From an uncultured Prevotella sp. (GTDB lineage Bacteria; Bacteroidota; Bacteroidia; Bacteroidales; Bacteroidaceae), in the NCBI GenBank assembly GCA_900553465.1, contig USDT01000009.1, forward strand, positions 1 to 64,000: a stretch of 64,000 nt of DNA, read 5' to 3'. Position numbers and translations under genes: made by a program. Within the stretch, counting starts at the first letter, position 1; each line of letters opens with the position of its first letter. Under the pieces are notes generated by a model. It was not told the DNA's origin. It saw nothing but the letters and a program-made list of their open reading frames with translations, and did not search any database. Positions 18,292-28,358 of this stretch are shown here, one piece after another.

Positions 18292-19410
18292 ATGAAGATC
18301 AGAACAAGTGTTTATCTTGCATTTCTTTTTTTGTCGTTGGTTTATGGATGCAGTGACAAGAAACAGACAATGCCGGGTGAGAAGTACAAAATGATGATTG
18401 TGAGCAAGGGTGACTATACCTTGCAGTCGGCTTATACTGCAACCCTTCGCGGACGCCAGGCCGTGGAGGTACGTCCCCAGGTGAGTGGTACCATTACGGA
18501 AATACGTATAAACGAAGGCGATAATGTGAGGAGGGGGCAGATCCTTTTTGTCATAGACCAAGTGCCTTACAAGGCTGCACTTGCAACAGCACGGGCTAAT
18601 ATGAAAAGTGCGGAGGCCAAGCTTCAGACTGCAAAACTGACGGCTGACAGCAAGAATGAACTTTATAGGGAAAAAGTAGTGTCGGACTTTGACCGTCAGA
18701 CAGCCTTGAATCAGTTGCGTGAGGCCGAGGCGGCCGTTGCACAGGCCAAAGCCGAGGTGACACGGGCTGCAAACGACTTGTCTTATACTGAAGTGAAAAG
18801 TCCGGTTGACGGTGTTGCTAGCATGATTCCCTATCGCGTTGGCGCACTAGTGAGCAGTACAATGGAGGAACCTCTTGTGACAGTGTCTGATGATTCGGAG
18901 ATATATGCATACTTTTCTATGGCGGAAAGCCAGATGATAGATCTTATACAGCAATATGGATCGCTGGAAGAGGCAAAGAAGAAAATGCCGGCGGTAGGTC
19001 TGACGATGAGCAATGGCAGGACGTACGACGAACAAGGACGTATTGACGCCATCGGCGGAACAGTGGATGACGGTACTGGAGCTGTGACATTGCGTGCCGT
19101 GTTCAAGAATCCACGTCATCTGCTGCGTAATGGCGGCAGTGCCTCTGTTGTGGTGCCGACAGTGCAGAAAAATTGTATTTCCATTCCGCGTTCTGCTACT
19201 TACGAATTGCAGAATCGTGTGTTCACATGGAAGGTCGTTGATGGTAAAACACAGTCGACGCCAATCACCATATATAAATATAATGACGGTCAGAACTACA
19301 TTGTGCTTTCTGGACTGAATGAAGGTGATATCATTATTTCTGAAGGTGCAGGCTTGATGCGTGAAGGGACGGCTGTGAATATGGATGATATAAAGAAAAC
19401 CAAGAAATAG
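18292..19410 (+). CDS. RND efflux periplasmic adaptor lipoprotein (pump 1)
   Basis: A 372-residue AcrA/MexA-type membrane fusion protein. The signal peptide ends in a lipobox (LVYGC, Cys20). Barrel-sandwich halves are visible at 'GRQAVEVRPQVSGTITEIRI' and 'DLSYTEVKSPVDGVASM', separated by a coiled-coil hairpin of about 65 residues ('ANMKSAEAKLQTAKLTADS' to 'AEAAVAQAKAEVTRAAN'). A beta-barrel and membrane-proximal domain follow. It bridges the inner-membrane RND permease encoded 13 nt downstream and the outer-membrane factor encoded after it. The operon faces away from the LytTR kinase-regulator pair. Confidence 0.93.
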   Translation: MKIRTSVYLAFLFLSLVYGCSDKKQTMPGEKYKMMIVSKGDYTLQSAYTATLRGRQAVEVRPQVSGTITEIRINEGDNVRRGQILFVIDQVPYKAALATARANMKSAEAKLQTAKLTADSKNELYREKVVSDFDRQTALNQLREAEAAVAQAKAEVTRAANDLSYTEVKSPVDGVASMIPYRVGALVSSTMEEPLVTVSDDSEIYAYFSMAESQMIDLIQQYGSLEEAKKKMPAVGLTMSNGRTYDEQGRIDAIGGTVDDGTGAVTLRAVFKNPRHLLRNGGSASVVVPTVQKNCISIPRSATYELQNRVFTWKVVDGKTQSTPITIYKYNDGQNYIVLSGLNEGDIIISEGAGLMREGTAVNMDDIKKTKK

Positions 19411-19423
19411 CGTAATACAGTAT

Positions 19424-22400
19424 ATGAAAATAAGAACATTTATAGACCGTCCCATTCTGGCATGTGTAATTTCTGTGCTTATATTGATGCTGGGTCTTAT
19501 CGGTCTGGCACAGCTTTCGATAGAGCAGTTCCCGGAAATAGCACCGCCTACGGTGAGTGTGTCGGCAACATATAGCGGCGCCAATGCAGAAACTGTACAG
19601 AAAAGTGTGGTGGTGCCTCTTGAAGAAGCTCTTAACGGTGTCGAGGATATGATGTATATGACGTCGACCGCATCTAATACAGGTTCGGCAAGAATAACAG
19701 TATATTTCAGACAGGGCACAGACCCGGATATGGCAACTGTGAACGTGCAGAACCGTATTGCCACGGCGCAGGGATTATTGCCGGCTGAGGTCACCAAGAG
19801 TGGTATCACCGTTCGTAAGCGTCAGACTAGTAACATAAAACAGCTGGCGGTATATAGTCCGGACGATTCGTTTGATGAAACGTTTCTGACCAACTATATG
19901 AAAATAAACATCGAACCACGTCTGTCGCGTATTGCGGGAGTGGGCGAGGTGAATGTATTTGGTTACGAATACTCCATGCGTATATGGCTTGATCCTGGCA
20001 AGATGAGAAAATATAGTCTGATTCCGTCAGACATAACCGCTGTGTTAGACGAACAGAACGTTGAGGCAGCTACGGGTACACTTGGTGCCGAATCGGAAAA
20101 TACGTTCCAGTATGTTTTGAAATATCGTGGACGTTATGAGAACGAGGTGGATTATGAAAATCTTGTCATCAAATCGTTGCCCGACGGCAAAGTGCTGCGA
20201 CTGAAGGATGTGGCCGACATTGAACTTGGTAACAGAGCATACGATTATGTGGGACGTGTGAATGGACATCCAGGTTGTAACATCATGATTGCGCAGACAT
20301 CAGGATCTAACGCTAATGAGATAATAGAAGAGATAGACCGTACGGTGGACGAGATATCAAAGACATTGCCGAAAGGAATAAAGATTGTCGACCTCATGAG
20401 TACGAAGGATTTCCTTGACGCATCGATAAAGAATGTTGTGGAGACTCTGATTGAAGCAATCATACTCGTGGTGCTTGTGGTTTATGTATTTCTTCAGAGC
20501 TTGCGCTCAACGCTTATTCCTGCTTTATCCATTATTGTGTCGCTGATAGGAACATTCGCATTCCTGGCTTTGGTGGGTTTCAGTCTTAATATGCTTACAC
20601 TGTTTGCTCTTGTTCTTGTCATCGGTACGGTTGTGGATGATGCCATAGTGGTTGTTGAGGCAGTGCAGGCAAAGTTTGACGAAGGTTATAAGTCTTCTTA
20701 TCTTGCGACAATAGATGCAATGGACGGTATCACATCGGCATTGGTCACGACAACGTTTGTATTCATGGCAGTGTTTATTCCTGTGAGTTTTGTCGGCGGA
20801 ACTACGGGTACGTTCTACACACAGTTCGGTCTGACAATGGCTGCTGCCGTTGCCATATCGCTGATAAATGCGTTGACACTCAGTCCTGCTCTTTGCGCGC
20901 TAATAATGACACCGCATCAATCCGTAAAAGAAGGCAGGAAACTAAGTTTCTCCTCGCGTTTTCATATGGCATTCGATACGGCCTTTCATCGTTTGGTGAT
21001 GAAATATAAGACAGGAGTTCTGTTTATGTTAAAGCGTAAATGGTTTGCCGGGGCTTTGCTGGCAGTAGCTTGTGTAGGACTCGTGGTTCTTATGATGACG
21101 ACAAAAACCGGTTTCGTTCCGAACGAGGATATGGGCACTGTGTTTGTGGATGTGAGGACATCGCCAGGAAACAGTGTGTATGAAACACGTAAGGTTATGG
21201 AACAGGTGGACAGTTGCATACGCACAATTCCGCAGATAGAGCTTCAGTCCAATACGACAGGTAATTCCCAGTTAAGTGGCCAGGCCTCGTGTAACGGAAT
21301 GTTTACAATCCGTTTGAAGAACTGGAGTGAACGTCCTGATAAGGAGGATGCTGTGGATGCAGTCATTGATGAGATAAACCGTAGGACAGCACATATATCA
21401 AGTGCGGAAGTCATGGCATATACGCGTCCGATGATTCCTGGTTATGGCGTGAGCAGCGGCTTTGAGGTGTATGTGCAGGACCAGAAGGGCGGAACAACGG
21501 AAGATCTGTTGAAATATACTCGCGACTTTATTGATGCTTTGAACAAACGACCTGAGATAGGCCGGGCAACAACGTCATTTGACACTAAATTTCCGCAGTA
21601 TCTTGTAGAGGTGGATGCAGCACGATGTAAGCGCAATGGGGTTTCGCCGTCGGATGTGTTGAGTACGCTTTCTGGATATATCGGTGGAAATTATGCGTCG
21701 AACATGAACCGTTTTTCAAAACTTTATCGTGTGATGGTACAGGCCTCGCCCGAATTCCGTCTCGATACAGAGTCGCTCAACAATATGTTTGTACGCAATG
21801 ATAATGGGGAGATGACGCCGATAAGTCAGTATCTGAAACTTACAAGGGTTTACGGCTCTGAAGTCCTGACTCGTTTTAATCTGTTTTCTGCCATACAGGT
21901 GAACGGTGCACCTGCCACAGGATACAGCTCTGGTCAGGCTATCAAGGCAGTGAAAGAAGTTGCAGCTCAGACTCTTCCTACCGGTTACGGATTTGAGTTT
22001 GGCGGCATGTCGCGTGAGGAATCCAATGCAGGAAATACAACAACTGTTATATTTGTAATATGTGTAGTGTTCATCTATCTTATACTTTGTGCGCTTTATG
22101 AGAGTCTGTTTATTCCGTTGGCAGTCATTCTGTCAGTGCCGTTTGGGCTGGCTGGAAGTTTTCTGTTTGCCAGAATCTTTGGTCTTGAGAATAATATTTA
22201 TTTGCAGACAGGTCTTATAATGCTTATCGGATTGCTTTCAAAGACAGCCATTCTACTTACGGAGTATGCCTCAGAACGCCGGCGTCATGGTATGAGTATA
22301 ATGCAGGCGGCTGTATCTGCAGCCCAGATACGTCTGCGTCCTATTCTAATGACATCGTTGACAATGATTTTCGGAATGTTGCCAATGATGTTCTCGACAG

Positions 22401-22567
22401 GTGTTGGAGCCAATGGTAATATATCGGTGGGTGTGGGTACAGTCGGTGGAATGCTTATAGGCACGATAGCGTTGCTTTTCATAGTTCCGCCATTGTTTAT
22501 GGTGTTCCAATATCTGCAGGAGAAACTCATGCCGGAACGAAATGTGCCGCAGATTGACAATAAATAA
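19424..22567 (+). CDS. RND multidrug efflux permease, HAE1/AcrB type (pump 1)
   Basis: A 1,047-residue inner-membrane transporter of AcrB size and plan: an N-terminal helix starting 'FIDRPILACVISVLILMLG', two large periplasmic loops and two six-helix blocks. Proton relay residues Asp405-Asp406 are present in 'VIGTVVDDAIVVVE', and the second-half motif 'GLLSKTAILLTEYA' is typical of AcrB/MexB relatives. It uses proton flux to push amphiphilic compounds such as drugs, bile salts or dyes out through the outer-membrane partner. Specificity cannot be read from sequence. It sits between adaptor and outer-membrane factor genes with 13-nt gaps on both sides. Confidence 0.95.
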   Translation: MKIRTFIDRPILACVISVLILMLGLIGLAQLSIEQFPEIAPPTVSVSATYSGANAETVQKSVVVPLEEALNGVEDMMYMTSTASNTGSARITVYFRQGTDPDMATVNVQNRIATAQGLLPAEVTKSGITVRKRQTSNIKQLAVYSPDDSFDETFLTNYMKINIEPRLSRIAGVGEVNVFGYEYSMRIWLDPGKMRKYSLIPSDITAVLDEQNVEAATGTLGAESENTFQYVLKYRGRYENEVDYENLVIKSLPDGKVLRLKDVADIELGNRAYDYVGRVNGHPGCNIMIAQTSGSNANEIIEEIDRTVDEISKTLPKGIKIVDLMSTKDFLDASIKNVVETLIEAIILVVLVVYVFLQSLRSTLIPALSIIVSLIGTFAFLALVGFSLNMLTLFALVLVIGTVVDDAIVVVEAVQAKFDEGYKSSYLATIDAMDGITSALVTTTFVFMAVFIPVSFVGGTTGTFYTQFGLTMAAAVAISLINALTLSPALCALIMTPHQSVKEGRKLSFSSRFHMAFDTAFHRLVMKYKTGVLFMLKRKWFAGALLAVACVGLVVLMMTTKTGFVPNEDMGTVFVDVRTSPGNSVYETRKVMEQVDSCIRTIPQIELQSNTTGNSQLSGQASCNGMFTIRLKNWSERPDKEDAVDAVIDEINRRTAHISSAEVMAYTRPMIPGYGVSSGFEVYVQDQKGGTTEDLLKYTRDFIDALNKRPEIGRATTSFDTKFPQYLVEVDAARCKRNGVSPSDVLSTLSGYIGGNYASNMNRFSKLYRVMVQASPEFRLDTESLNNMFVRNDNGEMTPISQYLKLTRVYGSEVLTRFNLFSAIQVNGAPATGYSSGQAIKAVKEVAAQTLPTGYGFEFGGMSREESNAGNTTTVIFVICVVFIYLILCALYESLFIPLAVILSVPFGLAGSFLFARIFGLENNIYLQTGLIMLIGLLSKTAILLTEYASERRRHGMSIMQAAVSAAQIRLRPILMTSLTMIFGMLPMMFSTGVGANGNISVGVGTVGGMLIGTIALLFIVPPLFMVFQYLQEKLMPERNVPQIDNK

Positions 22568-22580
22568 AATAAAAGCAAAT

Positions 22581-23954
22581 ATGAACACATCAAAAACTAT
22601 AATAACGGTTTTGTTGCTTACGACAGTATTGAGCGGTTGTCATATTTATAAATCTTATGAACGACCGGAGCGTATAACTGTAAGTGACAGCCTTTTCAGA
22701 CAACCGGTTGATAAAGACGATACAGTTTCGCTGGCATCATTATCGTGGCGTGAGCTTTTTACGGATATCAAATTGCAGCGATTGATTGAACAAGGACTTG
22801 AGAGCAATACGGATCTTGGCATAGCTCGTCTTAAAGTGAAAGAGGCTGAAGCGCAACTCATGAGCTCACGCCTGGCTTATCTGCCGTCGTTGTCGCTTAC
22901 ACCTCAGGGAACACTTAAAAGTATTGATGGCAACAGTCCGACAAAGACTTATAATATTGCTGCTTCTGCAGAGTGGGAGATAGATATATTTGGCAAGCTG
23001 CTTAACAGTAAGCGTGGAGCGCAGGTTGCTCTTGAACAGAGCGAGGCTTATCGACAAGCAGTGCAGACACAACTCATCGCAACCATTGCCAATAGTTATT
23101 ATACATTGCTTATGCTAGATGAACAGTTTGACATAACCAGTCAGACTGCTGAAATATGGGAAGAGAATGTACGTGTGATGAAAGCTTTGAAACGTGCAGG
23201 ACAAACTACAGAAATGGCCGTTGCACAGACTGAAGCCGGAAAACTCGCTGTGGATGCTTCATTGTTGTCACTTGAAAAACAGATAAGCGAAACCGAAAAT
23301 TCTATATCTGTTCTTGTGGGTATGGCTCCACAGACCATAGAACGTTCGACACTCGACGCACAGATTTTTCCGGATACGGTTTCTGTTGGAGTGCCTCTTC
23401 AACTATTGAGTCGCAGACCGGATGTCAGACAGTGTGAAATGCAATTGGCTGGTGCATATTATGCCACAAACGTGGCACGCTCGGCTTTCTATCCAAGCAT
23501 TATGCTGAGTGGTTCAGCAGGCTGGACCAATGCGGCAGGAGCTGCAATAACCAACCCCGGACAGTGGTTGTTACAGGCGGTAGGATCTTTGGTGCAGCCT
23601 CTGTTCAATCGTGGACAGAATGTCGCGAATCTGAAAATTGCCAAGGCACAGCAGGAAGAGGCCTTGTTGAATTTCAGACAAAGTCTGCTCAATGCGGGTG
23701 CGGAAGTGAATGATGCACTTGTTCAATGGCAGAAAGCAAGAGATAAAATAAAAGTGGACGAACAACAGGTTGATGCATTGGATTCAGCATTGCATAGTGC
23801 GGAGTTATTGATGCAGCACAGTTCACAGAATTATCTGGAAGTGCTTACAGCACGTCAGTCATTGCTTCAAGCTCAGCTTGATGTGATAACTGATCGTTTT
23901 GATGAAATTCAGGGTGTGATAAATCTTTATCATGCTCTAGGCGGTGGACAATAG
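22581..23954 (+). CDS. Outer-membrane efflux lipoprotein, NodT/OprM-type (pump 1)
   Basis: The ATG at 22581 (13 nt after the permease stop) is preferred over the upstream in-frame ATG because it gives a lipoprotein signal with lipobox LSGC (Cys20). The 457-residue product has the duplicated TolC architecture: 'LEQGLESNTDLGIARLKVKEAEAQLMSSR' type long helices in each half and beta strands with 'WEIDIFGKLLNSKRGAQVAL' and 'QPLFNRGQNVANLKIAKAQQ', both signatures of the NodT branch. It forms the trimeric outer-membrane duct of pump 1. A terminator (24048-24085) ends the operon. Confidence 0.94.
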   Translation: MNTSKTIITVLLLTTVLSGCHIYKSYERPERITVSDSLFRQPVDKDDTVSLASLSWRELFTDIKLQRLIEQGLESNTDLGIARLKVKEAEAQLMSSRLAYLPSLSLTPQGTLKSIDGNSPTKTYNIAASAEWEIDIFGKLLNSKRGAQVALEQSEAYRQAVQTQLIATIANSYYTLLMLDEQFDITSQTAEIWEENVRVMKALKRAGQTTEMAVAQTEAGKLAVDASLLSLEKQISETENSISVLVGMAPQTIERSTLDAQIFPDTVSVGVPLQLLSRRPDVRQCEMQLAGAYYATNVARSAFYPSIMLSGSAGWTNAAGAAITNPGQWLLQAVGSLVQPLFNRGQNVANLKIAKAQQEEALLNFRQSLLNAGAEVNDALVQWQKARDKIKVDEQQVDALDSALHSAELLMQHSSQNYLEVLTARQSLLQAQLDVITDRFDEIQGVINLYHALGGGQ

Positions 23955-24047
23955 TTTTCAATATATATGTTATTGGGAAATAATATATATGTATAAAATA
24001 CTGTTTTCATAATTCTCATAGGTTATTAATCTGATTATTGAATTGCA

Positions 24048-24085
24048 GACCGGCATTATCTGATGAAGACGATGCCGGACTTTTT
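24048..24085 (+). terminator. Terminator between the two RND operons
   Basis: CCGGCAT (24050-24056) pairs with ATGCCGG (24072-24078), followed by TTTTT at 24081-24085. Confidence 0.75.
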
Positions 24086-24110
24086 GTTTTACATTACAGT
24101 GTTTATAAAA

Positions 24111-24140
24111 TACGTTTCGGTTTATGTATTTATACGTTTC
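24111..24140 (+). promoter_or_regulatory. Probable LytTR operator of the second RND operon
   Basis: TACGTTTC occurs at 24111-24118 and again at 24133-24140, exactly 22 bp apart. TACGTTTCG matches 8 of 9 positions of the LytTR half-site pattern [TA][AC][CA]GTTN[AG][TG]. The site ends 13 bp before the -33 element, a usual place for an activator. Confidence 0.7.
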
Positions 24141-24153
24141 AGGAAAATATGTA

Positions 24154-24184
24154 TTGCGATCTGGCTTATGTAAATATAAATTTG
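24154..24184 (+). promoter_or_regulatory. Promoter of the second RND operon
   Basis: TTG (24154-24156), 20-bp spacer, TAAATTTG (24177-24184). This matches the Bacteroidota promoter and puts the start site about 35 nt before the adaptor ATG at 24226. Confidence 0.75.
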
Positions 24185-24225
24185 TGACGCAAAACTATAT
24201 GGAAACAAACGTAATAAGATAAAGA

Positions 24226-25290
24226 ATGAGACGTATTATTTTTATCAGCATGGCTGTGTTTCTTTTGGCAGCATGCAAACAGAAACAGGCAATTCAACAG
24301 GAGAAAGCCGGAGTAAAAGTTGCGATGGCAGAGAGAGTTATGGAATCTTTGTCGCGCCGTTATACTTTCATATCTGAGCCTTACAGAGTTACACAACTTG
24401 CGTTTCGTGTTGGAGGACCGGTTAAGGATTTTACCGTACAGAATGGACAGTTCTTTAGAAAAGGACAATTGATTGCGGCCATTGATAACCGTGACTTTGC
24501 TGTGAGTGAGGAACGTGCCGGAGCTATATGCAAACAGACAGAAAGTGAATATCGGCGTATATCCAATCTTTATAATAAAGACAATGTGTCTGGTTCTGTC
24601 TATGAGAAAGCACGTGCTGATTATGCAAAAGCGCGTGCCGACTATGATAATGCTAAGAACAGTTATACGGATACACGGCTTGTTGCGCCATTTGACGGAT
24701 ATGTGCAGCAGACTCATATAGAGCGTTATCAGAATGTTCAGCCATCTCAGCCAGTAGTGACATTTATTGATCTGGAAAGTATAAAGGTAGAGACATTCCT
24801 GCCTGAAGATATGGCAGTTGCTTTGAGAAACAATGATTCGTCTGCATCTTGCCGTATTATGTTTGACAACATGCCAAATAAAGATTTTAAACCGTACAAG
24901 ACTTATTTGACTCAGGCTGCCGGAGAAAATAATCTTTCGTTTAAGTTCACGGCCCTGATAGATAATAAGGATAACAAACTTCTGGGAGGTATGTCCGGGA
25001 ATATGGAAATATCTGTTCATTCGCAGACTCAGTCCGGCTCTGCTGTCTGTGTGCCTCAGACAGCGGTATGCAATGAAAATGAGGAATGTTTTGTATGGTT
25101 GATAAATAATGAAGGACGTGTTATCAAACGCCCTGTCATTCAGGGCAGATTGCTTTCTGACGGACGTATTGAGATTGTTTCCGGATTGACGGCAGGCGAT
25201 AAGGTGGCAGTTACACGTCAGTCGTATTTGTCTGAAGGTGATATTGTTAGTGTGATAGGAAACAAAAATAAGGGCAAAGGTATTGAATAA
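24226..25290 (+). CDS. RND efflux periplasmic adaptor lipoprotein (pump 2)
   Basis: A 354-residue membrane fusion protein with lipobox LLAAC (Cys17). The first lipoyl-like half is around 'LAFRVGGPVKDFTVQNGQFF' and the second at 'DTRLVAPFDGYVQQTHIERY', split by a short helical hairpin (residues about 95-150, 'AICKQTESEYRRISNLYNKD'). The hairpin is shorter than in pump 1. The C-terminal domain carries 'VPQTAVCNENEECFVWLINN'. The stop codon overlaps the permease ATG by one base (TAATG), so the two are translationally coupled. It belongs with the LytTR-type regulators at the 3' end of the same cluster. Confidence 0.92.
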   Translation: MRRIIFISMAVFLLAACKQKQAIQQEKAGVKVAMAERVMESLSRRYTFISEPYRVTQLAFRVGGPVKDFTVQNGQFFRKGQLIAAIDNRDFAVSEERAGAICKQTESEYRRISNLYNKDNVSGSVYEKARADYAKARADYDNAKNSYTDTRLVAPFDGYVQQTHIERYQNVQPSQPVVTFIDLESIKVETFLPEDMAVALRNNDSSASCRIMFDNMPNKDFKPYKTYLTQAAGENNLSFKFTALIDNKDNKLLGGMSGNMEISVHSQTQSGSAVCVPQTAVCNENEECFVWLINNEGRVIKRPVIQGRLLSDGRIEIVSGLTAGDKVAVTRQSYLSEGDIVSVIGNKNKGKGIE

Positions 25291-28200
25291 TGAAAAGTGT
25301 AGCCAAATTTTTCCTTAGAAACAAGGCTCTCAGCTGGTTGTTGCTGGGACTTATTCTTGTAGGTGGAATTGTTGCCTATAATGGTATGGGCAAACTCGAG
25401 GATGCTCCATTTACTATCAAACAGGCTGTTGTCACAACAACCTATCCAGGCGCATCGCCTATGGAAGTGCAGCAGCAGGTAACAGATGTGTTGGAAGAAT
25501 CAATCCAGTCGCTCGGAGAATTGTATTATCTGAAAACGGAGAATCGTGCCGGACTCTCAAAAATCACGGTTTATGTAAAAAAGGAGATACGTGCCGATGC
25601 CATGCAGCAGTTATGGGATAAGTTACGTCGTAAAGTGAATGACGTACAGGGACGTCTGCCGGCAGGTGCGGGTACATCTGTTGTCAATGATGACTTTGGC
25701 GATGTGTTGGGTGTTTTTTATGCTTTGGGAAGCGATACGCACTCTTATCGTGAACTGGAAGATCAGGCCGAGGTTCTTAAGAACAAGTTGCTGACTGTTA
25801 AGGATGTGGCAAAAGTAGAACTGTTCGGTGTGCAGAACCGTACTATAGAAGTGGAAACAAAACCTTCGCTCCTTGCTGCCAGTGGTATAACGATGGCAGA
25901 TATTGCATCTGCTTTCGAACGTCAGAATCGTGTAGTGGATGCTGGTGCGGTTGAGACATCCCACAATCGCCTGCGTGTTGAGGCTTCCGGCAGTTTCTCC
26001 TCTTTGCAGGAAATAGAGAATCTCACGGTGACATCTCGCGATGGAGCTTATTTCCGTCTTGGAGAAATAGCGACAGTTCGTGAAAGTTATTCACGTCCGG
26101 CCAGAAGTTTCATGTTCAAGGATGGGATGCCGGCTGTAGGTATCGCTATTTCAACTGTTTCTGATGGAAATGTGGTGGATATGGCGCAACTGGTTGAACA
26201 ATGTATTGAAAATCATAAAGCGGAAATGCCTGAAGGCTTTGAAGTATCTCCTATATATGATCAGGGTCATGAGTCGGCTGTGGCCAACAACGGATTTGTG
26301 CTCAACCTTATTATATCTGTTATAACGGTTATTGCGGTGTTGTTGTTCTTTATAGGTTTGAAGAACGGAATCCTTGTAGGCAGCGGACTTGTATTTTCCA
26401 TTTTCGGAACACTTATATATATGTATGCAGATGGCATTGCTTTGCAACGTATGTCGCTTGCCGCCATTATCATTGCCATGGGTATGTTGGTTGATAATGC
26501 AATTGTTGTTTATGATGCCACACTTGTAAACATGCAGCGTGGTATGCGCAAGCGTACTGCTATTCTTTCTGCTGTTGAGACTACCGCAATGCCGCTTCTT
26601 GGAGCAACACTTATTGCTGTTCTGACGTTCCTTCCGGTTTATCTGTCGCCTCATATTACAGGTGAACTGTTGTCGTCGCTATTCATCGTTATTGCTGTTT
26701 CGTTGCTGCTTAGTTGGGTTTTTGCCATTTCTCAGAATGTATTCTTTGTTCAGGAATTTGTGCGTCGCCCCCGTCCTGACGAACTGAAGGACGAACTGTT
26801 CCAGGGACGTTTCTACGATATGTTCCGTAGGGCATTACGGTGGACTATACGCAGACGATATGTTGTTGTAGCAGGAATGGTGGCTCTTCTCATTGTTTGC
26901 GGTTGGGCATTCAGGTTTATCCCACAGCAGTTCATGCCACTTCTAAGTAAACAATATTTTTCCGTCGATATGTGGCTTCCTGAAGGAACACGCATTGAAG
27001 AAACCTCTTCGCAGGCAGAAGCGATGGCTGATACTTTATTGCGAAAGGATGGGGTCAGTCATGTGACGACATTTGTCGGCCAGACTCCCCCACGTTATTA
27101 TCTCGCTAATGCGGCATACGGTCCTCAAAGTAACTATGCACAATGTCTGGTTGAGACGGAAAGCACTTCCAAGGCAGTTGATATGCAGCAAGGACTGCAG
27201 AACGAACTGTCACAGCGTTTCTCTGATGCTCTGGTACGTGTCAATCGTTTCGAATTGAACTCAATTCCTCAGGCTCTTATAGAAGCACGTTTCAGCGGTG
27301 ATGATCCGCGTGTCCTTGATTCTCTGACCAATGTTGCAATCTCAATCATGCGCAGTAATCCGAAAGTCATGAATGCACGGAACGAATGGGGAAATAAGGC
27401 AATGATGTTCAATGCTGCATATAATCCGGTAAAAGCAGGCCGTATCAATATCGGAAAGTCCGATATGATGGCTGCCGTCAAAAGTGCCAGCGACGGTATT
27501 TCTGTTGGTGTTTATCGTGATGAAGACAAGAAAGTTCCTGTATTATTGCACGTATCGGGAGAAAACCAGATGTCACAATCTGCACTTGAGGACATGCCCG
27601 TATGGAACGGCCGTAACTCAGTGCCTTTGGCTCAGGCAACCGACAGTATATATCTTGGTTGGGAATGGCCGCTTGTCAAGACGTACAACCGACAGTTGTC
27701 TATGGCTGCGCAGTGTGATGTCCGTCCCGGACATACAATGAAGGAAGTACATAACGAAATCCGTTCGGAAATAGAACAGATGAAGCTACCGGCCGGTTAT
27801 ACATTCTTTTGGGATTCGCAGTATAAAGATCAGAATGAGGCCATGGAAGCTCTTACAAAATATTTCCCATTGGCTCTGGTGTTCCTGGTTGTTATTCTGG
27901 TGGCGCTTTTCGGCAATTTCCGTCAGCCATTCATCATATTCCTCATTCTGCCATTGTCTGTCATTGGAGTGGTTGTTGGCTTGTTGGTCACAGGTTTCCA
28001 GTTTGGATTCTTCTGTATTGCCGGATGGCTTGGATTGCTTGGTATGATAATAAAGAATGTCATCGTGTTGTTGGATGAAGTCAATCTGCAGCGTCGTGCC
28101 GGTGTGATGCCAGGCAAAGCAATTGTTGAGGCCACAGTCTCCCGTATGCGTCCGGTGCTCATGGCTGCTGTCACAACAATATTTGGAAGTATTCCTCTGT

Positions 28201-28328
28201 TGTTTGATGTGGTGTTTGGAGGTATGGCAGCCACAATCGTTTTCGGACTGTCGTTTGCCACATTGCTTACGCTTTTTGTAACTCCGGCACTTTATGCAAT
28301 TTTTTATCCGGAGACGGCAAATGTATAA
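25290..28328 (+). CDS. RND efflux permease (pump 2)
   Basis: A 1,012-residue RND transporter with the usual two-fold repeat of helices and periplasmic loops. The relay segment in helix 4 reads 'AMGMLVDNAIVVYD': Asp402 is kept but the second acidic residue is Asn403, as in the TriC/VmeF-like branch of HAE1 pumps rather than AcrB. The second half contains 'GLLGMIIKNVIVLLDEVNLQ', again typical of that branch. Together with pump 1 (identity low by eye) it shows two different RND types, not a tandem duplication. Substrate unknown. Translationally coupled to the adaptor upstream. Confidence 0.94.
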   Translation: MKSVAKFFLRNKALSWLLLGLILVGGIVAYNGMGKLEDAPFTIKQAVVTTTYPGASPMEVQQQVTDVLEESIQSLGELYYLKTENRAGLSKITVYVKKEIRADAMQQLWDKLRRKVNDVQGRLPAGAGTSVVNDDFGDVLGVFYALGSDTHSYRELEDQAEVLKNKLLTVKDVAKVELFGVQNRTIEVETKPSLLAASGITMADIASAFERQNRVVDAGAVETSHNRLRVEASGSFSSLQEIENLTVTSRDGAYFRLGEIATVRESYSRPARSFMFKDGMPAVGIAISTVSDGNVVDMAQLVEQCIENHKAEMPEGFEVSPIYDQGHESAVANNGFVLNLIISVITVIAVLLFFIGLKNGILVGSGLVFSIFGTLIYMYADGIALQRMSLAAIIIAMGMLVDNAIVVYDATLVNMQRGMRKRTAILSAVETTAMPLLGATLIAVLTFLPVYLSPHITGELLSSLFIVIAVSLLLSWVFAISQNVFFVQEFVRRPRPDELKDELFQGRFYDMFRRALRWTIRRRYVVVAGMVALLIVCGWAFRFIPQQFMPLLSKQYFSVDMWLPEGTRIEETSSQAEAMADTLLRKDGVSHVTTFVGQTPPRYYLANAAYGPQSNYAQCLVETESTSKAVDMQQGLQNELSQRFSDALVRVNRFELNSIPQALIEARFSGDDPRVLDSLTNVAISIMRSNPKVMNARNEWGNKAMMFNAAYNPVKAGRINIGKSDMMAAVKSASDGISVGVYRDEDKKVPVLLHVSGENQMSQSALEDMPVWNGRNSVPLAQATDSIYLGWEWPLVKTYNRQLSMAAQCDVRPGHTMKEVHNEIRSEIEQMKLPAGYTFFWDSQYKDQNEAMEALTKYFPLALVFLVVILVALFGNFRQPFIIFLILPLSVIGVVVGLLVTGFQFGFFCIAGWLGLLGMIIKNVIVLLDEVNLQRRAGVMPGKAIVEATVSRMRPVLMAAVTTIFGSIPLLFDVVFGGMAATIVFGLSFATLLTLFVTPALYAIFYPETANV

Positions 28329-28358
28329 GTTATAGCAGTTTTAATACGAACATTAAAT

